Source: Mixophyes australis
Lineage: Eukaryota; Chordata; Amphibia; Anura; Limnodynastidae
Direction: 5' to 3'
Length of the DNA stretch: 64,000 bases
Assembly (NCBI GenBank): GCA_036250195.1
Contig: JAVHZZ010000004.1
Location: forward strand, 250,846,028 to 250,910,027
A model generated the notes under the pieces. The model searched no databases, was not told the DNA's origin, and was given only the letters and a program-made list of their open reading frames with translations. The translations under genes and the position numbers were made by a program. Below are positions 44,501-59,000 of the stretch, in pieces (the stretch's first letter is position 1; each line of letters opens with the position of its first letter).

Positions 44501-46894
44501 ATGAATCACAAATAATGAATTGAATTATGAATCATGAATTATGAATCGAATCATAAATCACAAATCATGAATGAAATCATGAATCATGAATCATAAAATG
44601 AATCATGAATCATGAATGAAATCATGATTCATGAATCATGAATTGAATCATAAATCATGAAATGAATCATGAATTTAATCATGATTCATTAATTGAATCA
44701 TGAATCATGAATCGAATCATGAATCATGAATTGAATCATGAATCATGAATTGAATCATGAATTGAATCAAGAATTGAATCATGAATTGAAACATGAAACA
44801 TGAATCGAATCATGATTCATGAATCATGAATTGAATCATGAATCATGAATCATGAATTGAACCATGAATCATGAATCATGAATTGAATCATGAATCATGA
44901 ATTGAATCATGAATTATGAATCATAAATTGAATCATGAATTGAATCATGAATTGAATCATGAATCACGAATCATGAAATGAATCATGAATCATGAATCAT
45001 GCATTGAATCATGAATCATGAATCATGAATCGAATCATAATTCATGAATCATGAATTGAATCATGAATCATGAATCATGAATTGAACCATGAATCATGAA
45101 TCATGATTTGAATCATGAATCATGAATCATGAATTGAATCTTGATTTAAAACATGAATTATGAATTGAATCATAAATCATGAATCATGAATTGAATCTTG
45201 AATTATGAATGGACTCATGAATAATGAATCGAATCATGAATCATGATTCAAATCAAGAATCATGAATCGAATCATGAATCATGAATTGAATAATGAATCA
45301 TAAATCATGAATTGAATCATGAATCATGAATTTAATCATAAATCATGAATTGAATCATGAATCATGAATTTAATCATGAATCATGAATCATGAATTGAAT
45401 CATGAATCATGAATTGAATCATGAATCAGGAATCGAATCATGAATCATGAATTGAATCATGAATCATAAATCATGAATTGAATCATGAATCATGAATTGA
45501 ATCATGAATCATGAATCAAGAATTGAATCATGAATCATGAATCGAATCATGAATCATGAATTGAATCTTGAATCATGAATTGAATCATGAATCATGAATT
45601 GAATCATGAATCGAATCATGAATTATGAATCGAATCATGAATCATGAATCGAATCATGAATCGAATCATGAATCATGAATTGAATCATGAATTAAGAATC
45701 ATGAATCAAGAATTAAATCATGAATCATGAATTGAATCATGAATTGAATCATGAATCATGAATTAAAACATGAATCATGAATTGAATCATGATTTAAAAC
45801 ATGAATTATGAATTGAATCATGAATCATGAATCATGAATTGAATCATGAATTCAAACATGAATCATGAATCGAATCATGATTCATGAATCATGAATTGAA
45901 TCATGAAACATGAATTGAATTATGAATTGAATCAAGAATTGAATCATGAATTGAAACATGAAACATGAATCGAATCATGATTCATGAATCATGAATTGAA
46001 TCATGAATCATGAATCATGAATTGAACCATGAATCATGAATCATGAATTGAATCATGAATCATGAATCATGAATTGAATCATGAATTATGAATCATAAAT
46101 TGAATCATGAATTGAATCATGAATTGAATCATGAATCACGAATCATGAAATGAATCATGATTCATGAATCATGAATTGAATCATGAATCATGAATTGAAT
46201 CATGAATCATGAATCATGCATTGAATCATGAATCATAAATCATGAATCGAATCATGATTCATGAATCATGAATTGAATCATGAAACATGAATTGAATTAT
46301 GAATTGAATCAAGAATTGAATCATGAATTGAAACATGAAACATGAATCGAATCATGATTCATGAATCATGAATTGAATCATGAATCATGAATTATGAATT
46401 GAACCATGAATCATGAATCATGAATTGAATCATGAATCATGAATCATGAATTGAATCATGAATTATGAATCATAAATTGAGTCATGAATTGAACCATGAA
46501 TCATGAATCATGAATTGAATCATGAATCATGAATTGAATCATGAATTATGAATCATAAATTGAATCATGAATTGAATCATGAATTGAATCATGAATCACG
46601 AATCATGAAATGAATCATGAATCATGAATCATGCATTGAATCATGAATCATGAATCGAATCATGATTCATGAATCATGAATTAAATCATGAATCATGAAT
46701 CATGAATTGAATCATGAATCATGAATCATGCATTGAATCATGAATCATAAATCATGAATCGAATCATGATTCATGAATCATGAATTGAATAATGAATCAT
46801 AAATAATGAATTGAATCATGAATCATGAATTTAATCATAAATCATGAATTGAATCATGAATCATGAATTTAATCATGAATCATGAATCATGAAT
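38516..46894. repeat. Mosaic region of short rearranged blocks
   Basis: After the 3.55-kb duplication the order resembles 22.5-25 kb for about 2 kb (CACGAATTATG near 38940, GAATCTTAAAATG near 39697, ATTAATCATGCATTG near 39967), then breaks into blocks of a few hundred bp. GAATTGAACC/CATAAATTG phrases repeat at short intervals between 40.9 and 43 kb, and GATTTAAAACATG recurs at 40305, 41560, 44348 and 45140. Private words include GACACATG near 40116, GAATTTTAACATG near 40162, TATGCATC near 41094 and CATACATCATG near 43090. No large colinear copy was found except the link of 43.2-45.3 kb to the right end. Confidence 0.7.
43217..45300. repeat. Block with long-range partner at 60.7-64.0 kb, left copy
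   Basis: CAGGAATCG (43217) and the rare GAATCGTGAATGAAATC (CGTG at 43856) recur at 60728 and 61373, at offsets of 17,511 and 17,517 bp. All other homologues of the second phrase (near 11470, 15890, 18460, 23710, 27450 and 39720) read GAATCATGAATG. A recombinant junction at 45283, where GAATCGAATCATGAATCATG runs into GAATTGAATAATG instead of CACAAATAATG, is seen again at 63963. Confidence 0.75.
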
Positions 46895-49606
46895 TGAATC
46901 ATGAATCATGAATTGAATCATGAATCAGGAATCGAATCATGAATCATGATTTGAATCATGAATCATAAATAATGAATTGAATCATGAATCATGAATCATG
47001 AATTGAATCATGAATCATGAATTGAATCATGAATCATGAATTGAATCATGAATCATGAATTGAATCATGAATCATGAATTGAATCATGAATCGAATCAAG
47101 AATTATGAATCGAATCATGAATCATGAATCGAATCATGAATCATGAATCGAATCATGAATCATGAATTGAATCATGAATTAAGAATCATGAATCAAGAAT
47201 TGAATCATGAATCATGAATTGAATCATGAATTGAATCATGAATCATGAATTAAAACATGAATCATGAATTGAATCATGATTTAAAACATGAATTATGAAT
47301 TGAATCATGAATCATGAATCATGAATTGAATCTTGAATTATGAATCGACTCATGAATAATGAATTATGAATCGAATCATGAATCATGATTCGAATCAAGA
47401 ATCATGAATCGAATCATGAATCATGAATCGAATCATGAATCACAAATAATGAATTGAATTATGAATCATGAATTATGAATCGAATCATGAATCACAAATC
47501 ATGAATAAAATCATGAATCATGATTCATGAATCGAATCATGATTCATGAATCATGAATTAAATCATGAATCATGAATCATGAATTGAATCATAAATCATG
47601 AATCATGCATTGAATCATGAATCATAAATCATGAATCGAATCATGAATCATGAATTTAATCATGAATCATGAATCATGAATTGAATCATAAATCATGAAT
47701 CATGAATTGAATCATGAATTATGAATCATAAATTGAATCATGAATTGAATCTTGAATTGAATCATGAATCATGAATTTAATCATGAATCATGAATCATGA
47801 ATTGAATCATGAATCATGAATTGAATCATGAATCAGGAATCGAATCATGAATCATGAATTGAATCATGAATCATGAATCATGAATTGAATCATGAATCAT
47901 GAATCATGAATTGAATCATGAATTATGAATCATAAATTTAATCATGAATTGAATCATGAATCACGAATCATGAAATGAATCATGAATAATGAATTGAATC
48001 ATGAATCATGAATTATGAACTGAATCTTGAATCATGAATTGAATCATGAATCATGAATCGAATCATGAATCACAAATCATGAATTGAATCATGAATCATA
48101 AAATGAATCATGAATCATGAATGGAATCATGAATCATGAATCATGAATTGAATCATAAATCATGAAATAAATCATGAAATGAATCATGAATCATGAATTG
48201 AATCATGAATCATGAATTGAATCATGAATCATGAATCGAATCATGAATCATGAATTGAATCATGAATCATGAATCATGAATCATAAATCATGAATTGAAT
48301 CATGAATCATGAATTGAATCATGAATCATGAATTGAATCATGAATCATGAACTGAATCATGAATCATGAATCATGAATTGAATCATGAATCATGAATCAA
48401 GAATTGAATAATGAATCATGAATCGAATCATGAATCATGAATTGAATCATGAATCGAATCATGAATCATGAATCGAATCATGAATCATGAATCGAATCAT
48501 GAATCATGAATCGAATCATGAATCATGAATCAAATCATGAATTATGAATCGAATCATGAATCATGAATTGAATCATGAATTAAGAATCATGAATCATGAA
48601 TCACAAATAATGAATTGAATTATGAATCATGAATTATGAATCGAATCATGAATCACAAATCATGAATGAAATCATGAATCATGAATCATAAAATGAATCA
48701 TGAATCATGAATGAAATCATGATTCATGAATCATGAATTGAATCATAAATCATGAAATGAATCATGAATTGAATCATGAATCATTAATTGAATCATGAAT
48801 CATGAATCGAATCATGAATCATGAATTGAATCATGAATCATGAATCATGAATCATGAATCATGAATTGAATCATGAATCATGAATTGAATCATGAATCAT
48901 GAATTGAATCATGAATTCAAACATGAATCATGAATTGAATCATGATTCATGTATCATGAATTGAATCATGAAACATGAATTGAATTATGAATTGAATCAA
49001 GAATTGAATCATGAATTGAAACATGAAACATGAATCGAATCATGATTCATGAATCATGAATTGAATCATGAATCATGAATCATGAATTGAACCATGAATC
49101 ATGAATCATGAATTGAATCATGAATCATGAATCATGAATTGAATCATGAATTATGAATCATAAATTGAATCATGAATTGAATCATGAATTGAATCATGAA
49201 TCACGAATCATGAAATGAATCATGAATCATGAATCATGCATTGAATCATGAATCATGAATCATGAATCGAATCATGATTCATGAATCATGAATTGAATCA
49301 TGAATCATGAATCATGAATTGAATCATGAATCATAAATCATGAATCGAATCATGATTCATGAATCATGAATTGAATCATGAAACATGAATTGAATTATGA
49401 ATTGAATCAAGAATTGAATCATGAATTGAAACATGAAACATGAATCGAATCATGATTCATGAATCATGAATTGAATCATGAATCATGAATTATGAATTGA
49501 ACCATGAATCATGAATCATGAATTGAATCATGAATCATGAATCATGAATTGAATCATGAATTATGAATCATAAATTGAATCATGAATTGAACCATGAATC
49601 ATGAAT
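46895..49606. repeat. 2.7-kb tandem duplication, copy 1
   Basis: Markers are CAGGAATCG (46926), GAATCGAATCAAGAATTATG (CAAG at 47097), GAATAAAATC (47503), GAATCTTGAATTG (CTTG at 47751) and GAACTGAATC (ACTG at 48351). They follow again at 49638, 49771, 50158, 50406 and 51001, at offsets of 2712, 2674, 2655, 2655 and 2650. The offset shrinks by 12, 19 or 7-bp type losses in copy 2. GAATAAAATC is private to this pair except for one site near 41783. The left edge is approximate. Confidence 0.85.
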
Positions 49607-52232
49607 TGACTCATGAATCATGAATTGAATCATGAATCAGGAATCGAATCATGAATCATGATTTGAATCATGAATCATAAATCATGAATTGAATCATGAA
49701 TCATGAATCATGAATTGAATCATGAATCATGAATTGAATCATGAATCATGAATTGAATCATGAATCGAATCAAGAATTATGAATCGAATCATGAATCATG
49801 AATCGAATCATGAATCATGAATCGAATCATGAATCATGAATTGAATCATGAATTAAGAATCATGAATCAAGAATTGAATCATGAATCATGAATTGAATCA
49901 TGAATTGAATCATGAATCATGAATTAAAACATGAATCATGAATTGAATCATGATTTAAAACATGAATTATGAATTGAATCATGAATCATGAATCATGAAT
50001 TGAATCTTGAATTATGAATCGACTCATGAATAATGAATTATGAATCGAATCAAGAATCATGAATCGAATCATGAATCATGAATCGAATCATGAATCACAA
50101 ATAATGAATTGAATTATGAATCATGAATTATGAATCGAATCATGAATCACAAATCATGAATAAAATCATGAATCATGATTCATGAATCGAATCATGATTC
50201 ATGAATCATGAATTAAATCATGAATCATGAATCATGAATTGAATCATGAATCATGAATCATGCATTGAATCATGAATCATAAATCATGAATCGAATCATG
50301 AATCATGAATTTAATCATGAATCATGAATCATGAATTGAATCATAAATCATGAATCATGAATTGAATCATGAATTATGAATCATAAATTGAATCATGAAT
50401 TGAATCTTGAATTGAATCATGAATCATGAATTTAATCATGAATCATGAATCATGAATTGAATCATGAATCATGAATTGAATCATGAATCAGGAATCGAAT
50501 CATGAATCATGAATTGAATCATGAATCATGAATCATGAATTGAATCATGAATCATGAATCATGAATTGAATCATGAATTATGAATCATAAATTGAATCAT
50601 GAATTGAATCATGAATCACGAATCATGAAATGAATCATGAATAATGAATTGAATCATGAATCATGAATTATGAACTGAATCTTGAATCATGAATTGAATC
50701 ATGAATCATGAATCGAATCATGAATCACAAATCATGAATTGAATCATGAATCATAAAATGAATCATGAATCATGAATGGAATCATGAATCATGAATCATG
50801 AATTGAATCATAAATCATGAAATAAATCATGAAATGAATCATGAATCATGAATTGAATCATGAATCATGAATTGAATCATGAATCATGAATCATGAATCG
50901 AATCATGAATCATGAATTGAATCATGAATCATGAATCATGAATCATGAATCATAAATCATGAATTGAATCATGAATCATGAATTGAATCATGAATCATGA
51001 ACTGAATCATGAATCATGAATCATGAATTGAATCATGAATCATGAATCAAGAATTGAATAATGAATCATGAATCGAATCATGAATAATGAATCATGAATC
51101 GAATCATGAATCATGAATTGAATCATGAATCGAATCATGAATCATGAATCGAATCATGAATCATGAATCGAATCATGAATCATGAATCGAATCATGAATC
51201 ATGAATCAAATCATGAATTATGAATCGAATCATGAATCATGAATTGAATCATGAATTAAGAATCATGAATCATGAATCACAAATAATGAATTGAATTATG
51301 AATCATGAATTATGAATCGAATCATGAATCACAAATCATGAATGAAATCATGAATCATGAATCATAAAATGAATCATGAATCATGAATGAAATCATGATT
51401 CATGAATCATGAATTGAATCATAAATCATGAAATGAATCATGAATTGAATCATGAATCATTAATTGAATCATGAATCGAATCATGAATCATGAATTGAAT
51501 CATGAATCATGAATCATGAATCATGAATCATGAATCATGAATTGAATCATGAATTCAAACATGAATCATGAATTGAATCATGATTCATGAATCATGAATT
51601 GAATCATGAAACATGAATTGAATTATGAATTGAATCAAGAATTGAATCATGAATTGAAACATGAAACATGAATCGAATCATGATTCATGAATCATGAATT
51701 GAATCATGAATCATGAATCATGAATTGAACCATGAATCATGAATCAAGAATTGAATCATGAATCATGAATCATGAATTGAATCATGAATTATGAATCATA
51801 AATTGAATCATGAATTGAATCATGAATTGAATCATGAATCACGAATCATGAAATGAATCATGAATCATGAATCATGCATTGAATCATGAATCATGAATCA
51901 TGAATCGAATCATGATTCATGAATCATGAATTGAATCATGAATCATGAATCATGAATTGAATCATGAATCATAAATCATGAATCGAATCATGATTCATGA
52001 ATCATGAATTGAATCATGAAACATGAATTGAATTATGAATTGAATCAAGAATTGAATCATGAATTGAAACATGAAACATGAATCGAATCATGATTCATGA
52101 ATCATGAATTGAATCATGAATCATGAATTATGAATTGAACCATGAATCATGAATCATGAATCATGAATCATGAATTGAATCATGAATTATGAATCATAAA
52201 TTGAATCATGAATTGAACCATGAATCATGAAT
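49607..52232. repeat. 2.7-kb tandem duplication, copy 2
   Basis: The junction lies at TGACTCATG (49607): a GAATTGAACCATGAATCATG phrase passes into the sequence that leads to CAGGAATCG (49638). From there it follows 46895-49606. One phrase of homologue context is missing near 50050, where GAATCGAATCAAG follows directly (copy 1 has an extra GATTCG dyad near 47390). The right edge is approximate and overlaps the start of the 5-kb duplication. Confidence 0.8.
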
Positions 52233-55200
52233 CATGAATTGAATCATGAATCATGAATTGAATCATGAATTATGAATCATAAATTGAATCATGAATTGAG
52301 TCATGAATTGAATCATGAATCATGAATTGAATCATGAATCATGAATCATGAATTGAATCATGAATCATGAATCATGCATTGAATCATGAATCATAAATCA
52401 TGAATCGAATCATGATTCATGAATCATGAATTGAATAATGAATCATAAATCATGAATTGAATCATGAATCATGAATTTAATCATAAATCATGAATTGAAT
52501 CATGAATCATGAATTTAATCATGAATCATGAATCATGAATTGAATCATGAATCATAAATTGAATCATGAATCAGGAATCGAATCATGAATCATGAATCAT
52601 GAATTAAATCATGAATCATGAATTGAATCATGAATCATGAATCATGAATTGAATCATGAATTATGAATCATAAATTGAATCATGAATTGAATCATGAATT
52701 GAATCATGAATCACGAATCATGAAATGAATCATAAATAATGAATTGAATCATGGATCATGAATTATGAACTGAATCTTGAATCATGAATTGAATCATGAA
52801 TCATGAATCTAATCATGAATCATGAATCGAATCATGAATCACAAATCATGAATTGAATCATGAATCATAAAATGAATCATGAATCATGAATGGAATCATG
52901 AATCATGAATCATGAATTGAATCATAAATCATGAAATAAATCATGAAATGAATCATGAATCATGAATTGAATCATGAATCATGAATTGAATCATGATTCA
53001 TGAATTGTATCATGAATCATGAATCATGAATCGAATCATGAATCATGAATTGAATCATGAATCATGAATCATGAATCATGAATCATAAATCATGAATTGA
53101 ATCATGAATCATGAATTGAATCATGAATCATGAAATGAATCATGAATCATGAAATGAATCATGAATCATGAAATGAATCATGAAATAAATCATGAATCAT
53201 GATTTGAATCAAGAATTGAATCATAAATCATGAAATGAATCATGAAATGAATCATGAATCATGAATTGAATCAAGAATTGAATCATGAATCAAGAATCAT
53301 GAATCATTATTTGAATCATGAATCATGAATCATGAATTGAATCATAAATCATGAATTGAATCATGAATTGAATCATGAAATATGAATCATAAAATGAATC
53401 ATTATCTGAATCATGAATTAAATCATCAATCATGAATCATGAAATGAATCATGAAATAAATCATAAATCATGAATTGAATCAAGAATTGAATCATGAATC
53501 ACAAATTGAATCATGAATCATGAATCATGAATCGAATCATGAATCATGAATAATGAATCATGAATTGAATCATGAATTGAATCATGAATCAAGAATCATG
53601 AAATAAATCATGAATTAAATCAATATTCATGAACCATTAATTGAATCATGAAATAAATCATGAATCATGAATTGAATCATAAATCATGAATCATAAACTG
53701 AATCATGAATCATGAATTGAATCATGAATCATGAATCAAGAATTGAATAATGAATCATGAATCGAATCATGAATCATAAATTGAATCATGAATCGAATCA
53801 TGAATCATGAATCGAATCATGAATCGAATCATGAATCATGAATCAAATCATGAATTATGAATCGAATCATGAATCATGAATTGAATCATGAATTAAGAAT
53901 CATGAATCATGAATCACAAATAATGAATTGAATTATGAATCATGAATTATGAATCGAATTATGAATCACAAATCATGAATGAAATCATGAATCATGAATC
54001 ATAAAATGAATCATGAATCATGAATGAAATCATGATTCATGAATCATGAATTGAATCATAAATCATGAAATGAATCATGAATTGAATCATGAATCATTAA
54101 TTGAATCATGAATCATGAATCAAATCATGAATCATGAATTGAATCATGAATCATGAATCATGAATCATGAATTGAATCATGAATCATGAATTGAATCATG
54201 AATCATGAATTGAATCATGAATTCAAACATGAATCATGAATCGAATCATGATTCATGAATCATGAATTGAATCATGAATTAAGAATCATGAATCATGAAT
54301 CACAAATAATGAATTGAATTATGAATCATGAATTATGAATCGAATCATGAATCACAAATCATGAATGAAATCATGAATCATGAATCATAAAATGAATCAT
54401 GAATCATGAATTGAATCATAAATCATGAAATGAATCATGAATTGAATCATGAATCATTAATTGAATCATGAATCATGAATTGAATCATGAATCATGAATC
54501 ATGAATCATGAATTGAATCATTAATCATGAATTGAATCATGAATCATGAATTGAATCATGAATTCAAACATGAATCATGAATCGAATCATGATTCATGAA
54601 TCATGAATTGAATCATGAAACATGAATTGAATTATGAATTGAATCAAGAATTGAATCATGAATTGAAACATGAAACATGAATCGAATCATGATTCATGAA
54701 TCATGAATTGAATCATGAATCATGAATCATGAATTGAACCATGAATCATGAATCATGAATTGAATCATGAATCATGAATCATGAATTGAATCATGAATTA
54801 TGAATCATAAATTGAATCATGAATTGAATCATGAATTGAATCATGAATCACGAATCATGAAATGAATCATGAATCATGAATCATGCATTGAATCATGAAT
54901 CATGAATCATGAATCGAATCATGATTCATGAATCATGAATTGAATCATGAATCATGAATCAAGCATTGAATCATGAATCATAAATCATGAATCGAATCAT
55001 GATTCATGAATTATGAATTGAATCATGAAACATGAATTGAATTATGAATTGAATCAAGAATTGAATCATGAATTGAAACATGAAACATGAATCGAATCAT
55101 GATTCATGAATCATGAATTGAATCATGAATCATGAATTATGAATTGAACCATGAATCATGAATCATGAATTGAATCATGAATTATGAATCATAAATTGAA

Positions 55201-56019
55201 TCATGAATTGAACCATGAATCATGAATCATGAATTGAATCATGAATCATGAATCATGAATTGAATCATGAATTATGAATCATAAATTGAATCATGAATTG
55301 AATCATGAATTGAATCATGAATCACGAAGCATGAAATGAATCATGAATCATGAATCATGCATTGAATCATGAATCATGAATCATGAATCGAATCATGATT
55401 CATGAATCATGAATTAAATCATGAATCATGAATCATGAATTGAATCATGAATCATGAATCATGCATTGAATCATGAATCATAAATCATGAATCGAATCAT
55501 GAATCATGAATTGAATAATGAATCATAAATCATGAATTGAATCATGAATCATGAATTTAATCATAAATCATGAATTGAATCATGAATCATGAATTTAATC
55601 ATGAATCATGAATCATGATATAAATCATGAATCATGAATTGAATCATGAATCAGGAATCGAATCATGAATCATGAATTGAATCATGAATCATAAATCATG
55701 AATTGAATCATGAATCATGAATCATGAATTGAATCATGAATCATGAATCAAGAATTGAATCATGAATCATGAATCGAATCATGAATCATGAATTGAATCA
55801 TGAATCATGAATTGAATCATGAATCATGAATTGAATCATGAATCGAATCATGAATTATGAATCGAATCATGAATCATGAATCGAATCATGAATCATGAAT
55901 CGAATCATGAATCATGAATTGAATCATGAATTAAGAATCATGAATCAAGAATTGAATCATGAATCATGAATTGAATCATGAATTGAATCATGAATCATGA
56001 ATTAAAACATGAATCATGA
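51001..56019. repeat. 5-kb tandem duplication, copy 1
   Basis: This copy runs from ACTGAATCATG (51001) to a GAATTAAAACATGAATCATGA end at 56019. Markers are TGGATC (52753), GAATCTAATC (52809), CATTATTTG (53305), CATTATCTG (53400), CAATATTC (53621), CAAGCATTG (54961), GATATAAATC (55618) and CAGGAATCG (55652). Partners are at 57841, 57897, 58400, 58495, 58716, 60089, 60693 and 60728, with offsets from 5019 at the start to 5128 at most. CATTATCTG, CAATATTC and GAATCTAATC occur nowhere else in the window. Confidence 0.92.
53283..53640. repeat. Diverged island of older words
   Basis: This 350-bp stretch, with its twin at 58378-58735, has a cluster of words not seen elsewhere: CATTATTTG, GAAATATG, CATTATCTG, CATCAATC, CAATATTC and CATTAATTG after GAACC. 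It contains a diverged version of the GAACCATG/ATAAATC module. It resembles the left irregular domain more than its neighbours, so it may be a relic of the older array carried inside a recently duplicated block. Confidence 0.7.
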
Positions 56020-59000
56020 ACTGAATCATGAATCATGAATCATGAATTGAATCATGAATCATGAATCAAGAATTGAATAATGAATCATGAATCGAATCAT
56101 GAATCATGAATTGAATCATGAATCGAATCATGAATCATGAATCGAATCATGATTCATGAATCGAATCATGAATCATGAATCGAATCATGAATCATGAATC
56201 AAATCATGAATTATGAATCGAATCATGAATCATGAATTGAATCATGAATTAAGAATCATGAATCATGAATCACAAATAATGAATTGAATTATGAATCATG
56301 AATTATGAATCGAATCATGAATCACAAATCATGAATGAAATCATGAATCATGAATCATAAAATGAATCATGAATCATGAATGAAATCATGATTCATGAAT
56401 CATGAATTGAATCATAAATCATGAAATGAATCATGAATTGAATCATGAATCATTAATTGAATCATGAATCATGAATCGAATCATGAATCATGAATTGAAT
56501 CATGAATCATGAATCATGAATCATGAATCATGAATTGAATCATGAATCATGAATTGAATCATGAATCATGAATTGAATCATGAATTCAAACATGAATCAT
56601 GAATTGAATCATGATTCATGAATCATGAATTGAATCATGAAACATGAATTGAATTATGAATTGAATCAAGAATTGAATCATGAATTGAAACATGAAACAT
56701 GAATCGAATCATGATTCATGAATCATGAATTGAATCATGAATCATGAATCATGAATTGAACCATGAATCATGAATCATGAATTGAATCATGAATCATGAA
56801 TCATGAATTGAATCATGAATTATGAATCATAAATTGAATCATGAATTGAATCATGAATTGAATCATGAATCACGAATCATGAAATGAATCATGAATCATG
56901 AATCATGCATTGAATCATGAATCATGAATCATGAATCGAATCATGATTCATGAATCATGAATTGAATCATGAATCATGAATCATGAATTGAATCATGAAT
57001 CATAAATCATGAATCGAATCATGATTCATGAATCATGAATTGAATCATGAAACATGAATTGAATTATGAATTGAATCAAGAATTGAATCATGAATTGAAA
57101 CATGAAACATGAATCGAATCATGATTCATGAATCATGAATTGAATCATGAATCATGAATTATGAATTGAACCAGGAATCATGAATCATGAATTGAATCAT
57201 GAATCATGAATCATGAATTGAATCATGAATTATGAATCATAAATTGAATCATGAATTGAACCATGAATCATGAATCATGAATTGAATCATGAATCATGAA
57301 TTGAATCATGAATTATGAATCATAAATTGAATCATGAATTGAATCATGAATTGAATCATGAATCATGAATTGAATCATGAATCATGAATCATGAATCGAA
57401 TCATGATTCATGAATCATGAATTAAATCATGAATCATGAATCATGAATTGAATCATGAATCATGAATCATGCATTGAATCATGAATCATAAATCATGAAT
57501 CGAATCATGATTCATGAATCATGAATTGAATAATGAATCATAAATCATGAATTGAATCATGAATCATGAATTTAATCATAAATCATGAATTGAATCATGA
57601 ATCATGAATTTAATCATGAATCATGAATCATGAATTGAATCATGAATCATAAATTGAATCAGGAATCGAATCATGAATCATGAATCATGAATTAAATCAT
57701 GAATCATGAATTGAATCATGAATCATGAATCATGAATTGAATCATGAATTATGAATCATAAATTGAATCATGAATTGAATCATGAATTGAATCATGAATC
57801 ACGAATCATGAAATGAATCATAAATAATGAATTGAATCATGGATCATGAATTATGAACTGAATCTTGAATCATGAATTGAATCATGAATCATGAATCTAA
57901 TCATGAATCATGAATCGAATCATGAATCACAAATCATGAATTGAATCATGAATCATAAAATGAATCATGAATCATGAATGGAATCATGAATCATGAATCA
58001 TGAATTGAATCATAAATCATGAAATAAATCATGAAATGAATCATGAATCATGAATTGAATCATGAATCATGAATTGAATCATGATTCATGAATTGTATCA
58101 TGAATCATGAATCATGAATCGAATCATGAATCATGAATTGAATCATGAATCATGAATCATGAATCATGAATCATGAATCATAAATCATGAATTGAATCAT
58201 GAATCATGAATTAAATCATGAATCATGAAATGAATCATGAATCATGAAATGAATCATGAATCATGAAATGAATCATGAAATAAATCATGAATCATGATTT
58301 GAATCAAGAATTGAATCATAAATCATGAAATGAATCATGAAATGAATCATGAATCATGAATTGAATCAAGAATTGAATCATGAATCAAGAATCATGAATC
58401 ATTATTTGAATCATGAATCATGAATCATGAATTGAATCATAAATCATGAATTGAATCATGAATTGAATCATGAAATATGAATCATAAAATGAATCATTAT
58501 CTGAATCATGAATTAAATCATCAATCATGAATCATGAAATGAATCATGAAATAAATCATAAATCATGAATTGAATCAAGAATTGAATCATGAATCACAAA
58601 TTGAATCATGAATCATGAATCATGAATCGAATCATGAATCATGAATAATGAATCATGAATTGAATCATGAATTGAATCATGAATCAAGAATCATGAAATA
58701 AATCATGAATTAAATCAATATTCATGAACCATTAATTGAATCATGAAATAAATCATGAATCATGAATTGAATCATAAATCATGAATCATAAACTGAATCA
58801 TGTATCATGAATTGAATCATGAATCATGAATCAAGAATTGAATAATGAATCATGAATCGAATCATGAATCATAAATTGAATCATGAATCGAATCATGAAT
58901 CATGAATCGAATCATGAATCGAATCATGAATCACGAATCAAATCATGAATTATGAATCGAATCATGAATCATGAATTGAATCATGAATTAAGAATCATGA

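Noticed and set aside
922..58800. GAACCATG/ATAAATC module as a functional element such as a promoter or RNA gene
   Set aside because: It is conserved only as far as neighbouring words are, decays like them (truncated near 38075, diverged at 53621 and 58716), and has no promoter, terminator or stable RNA fold that I can see.
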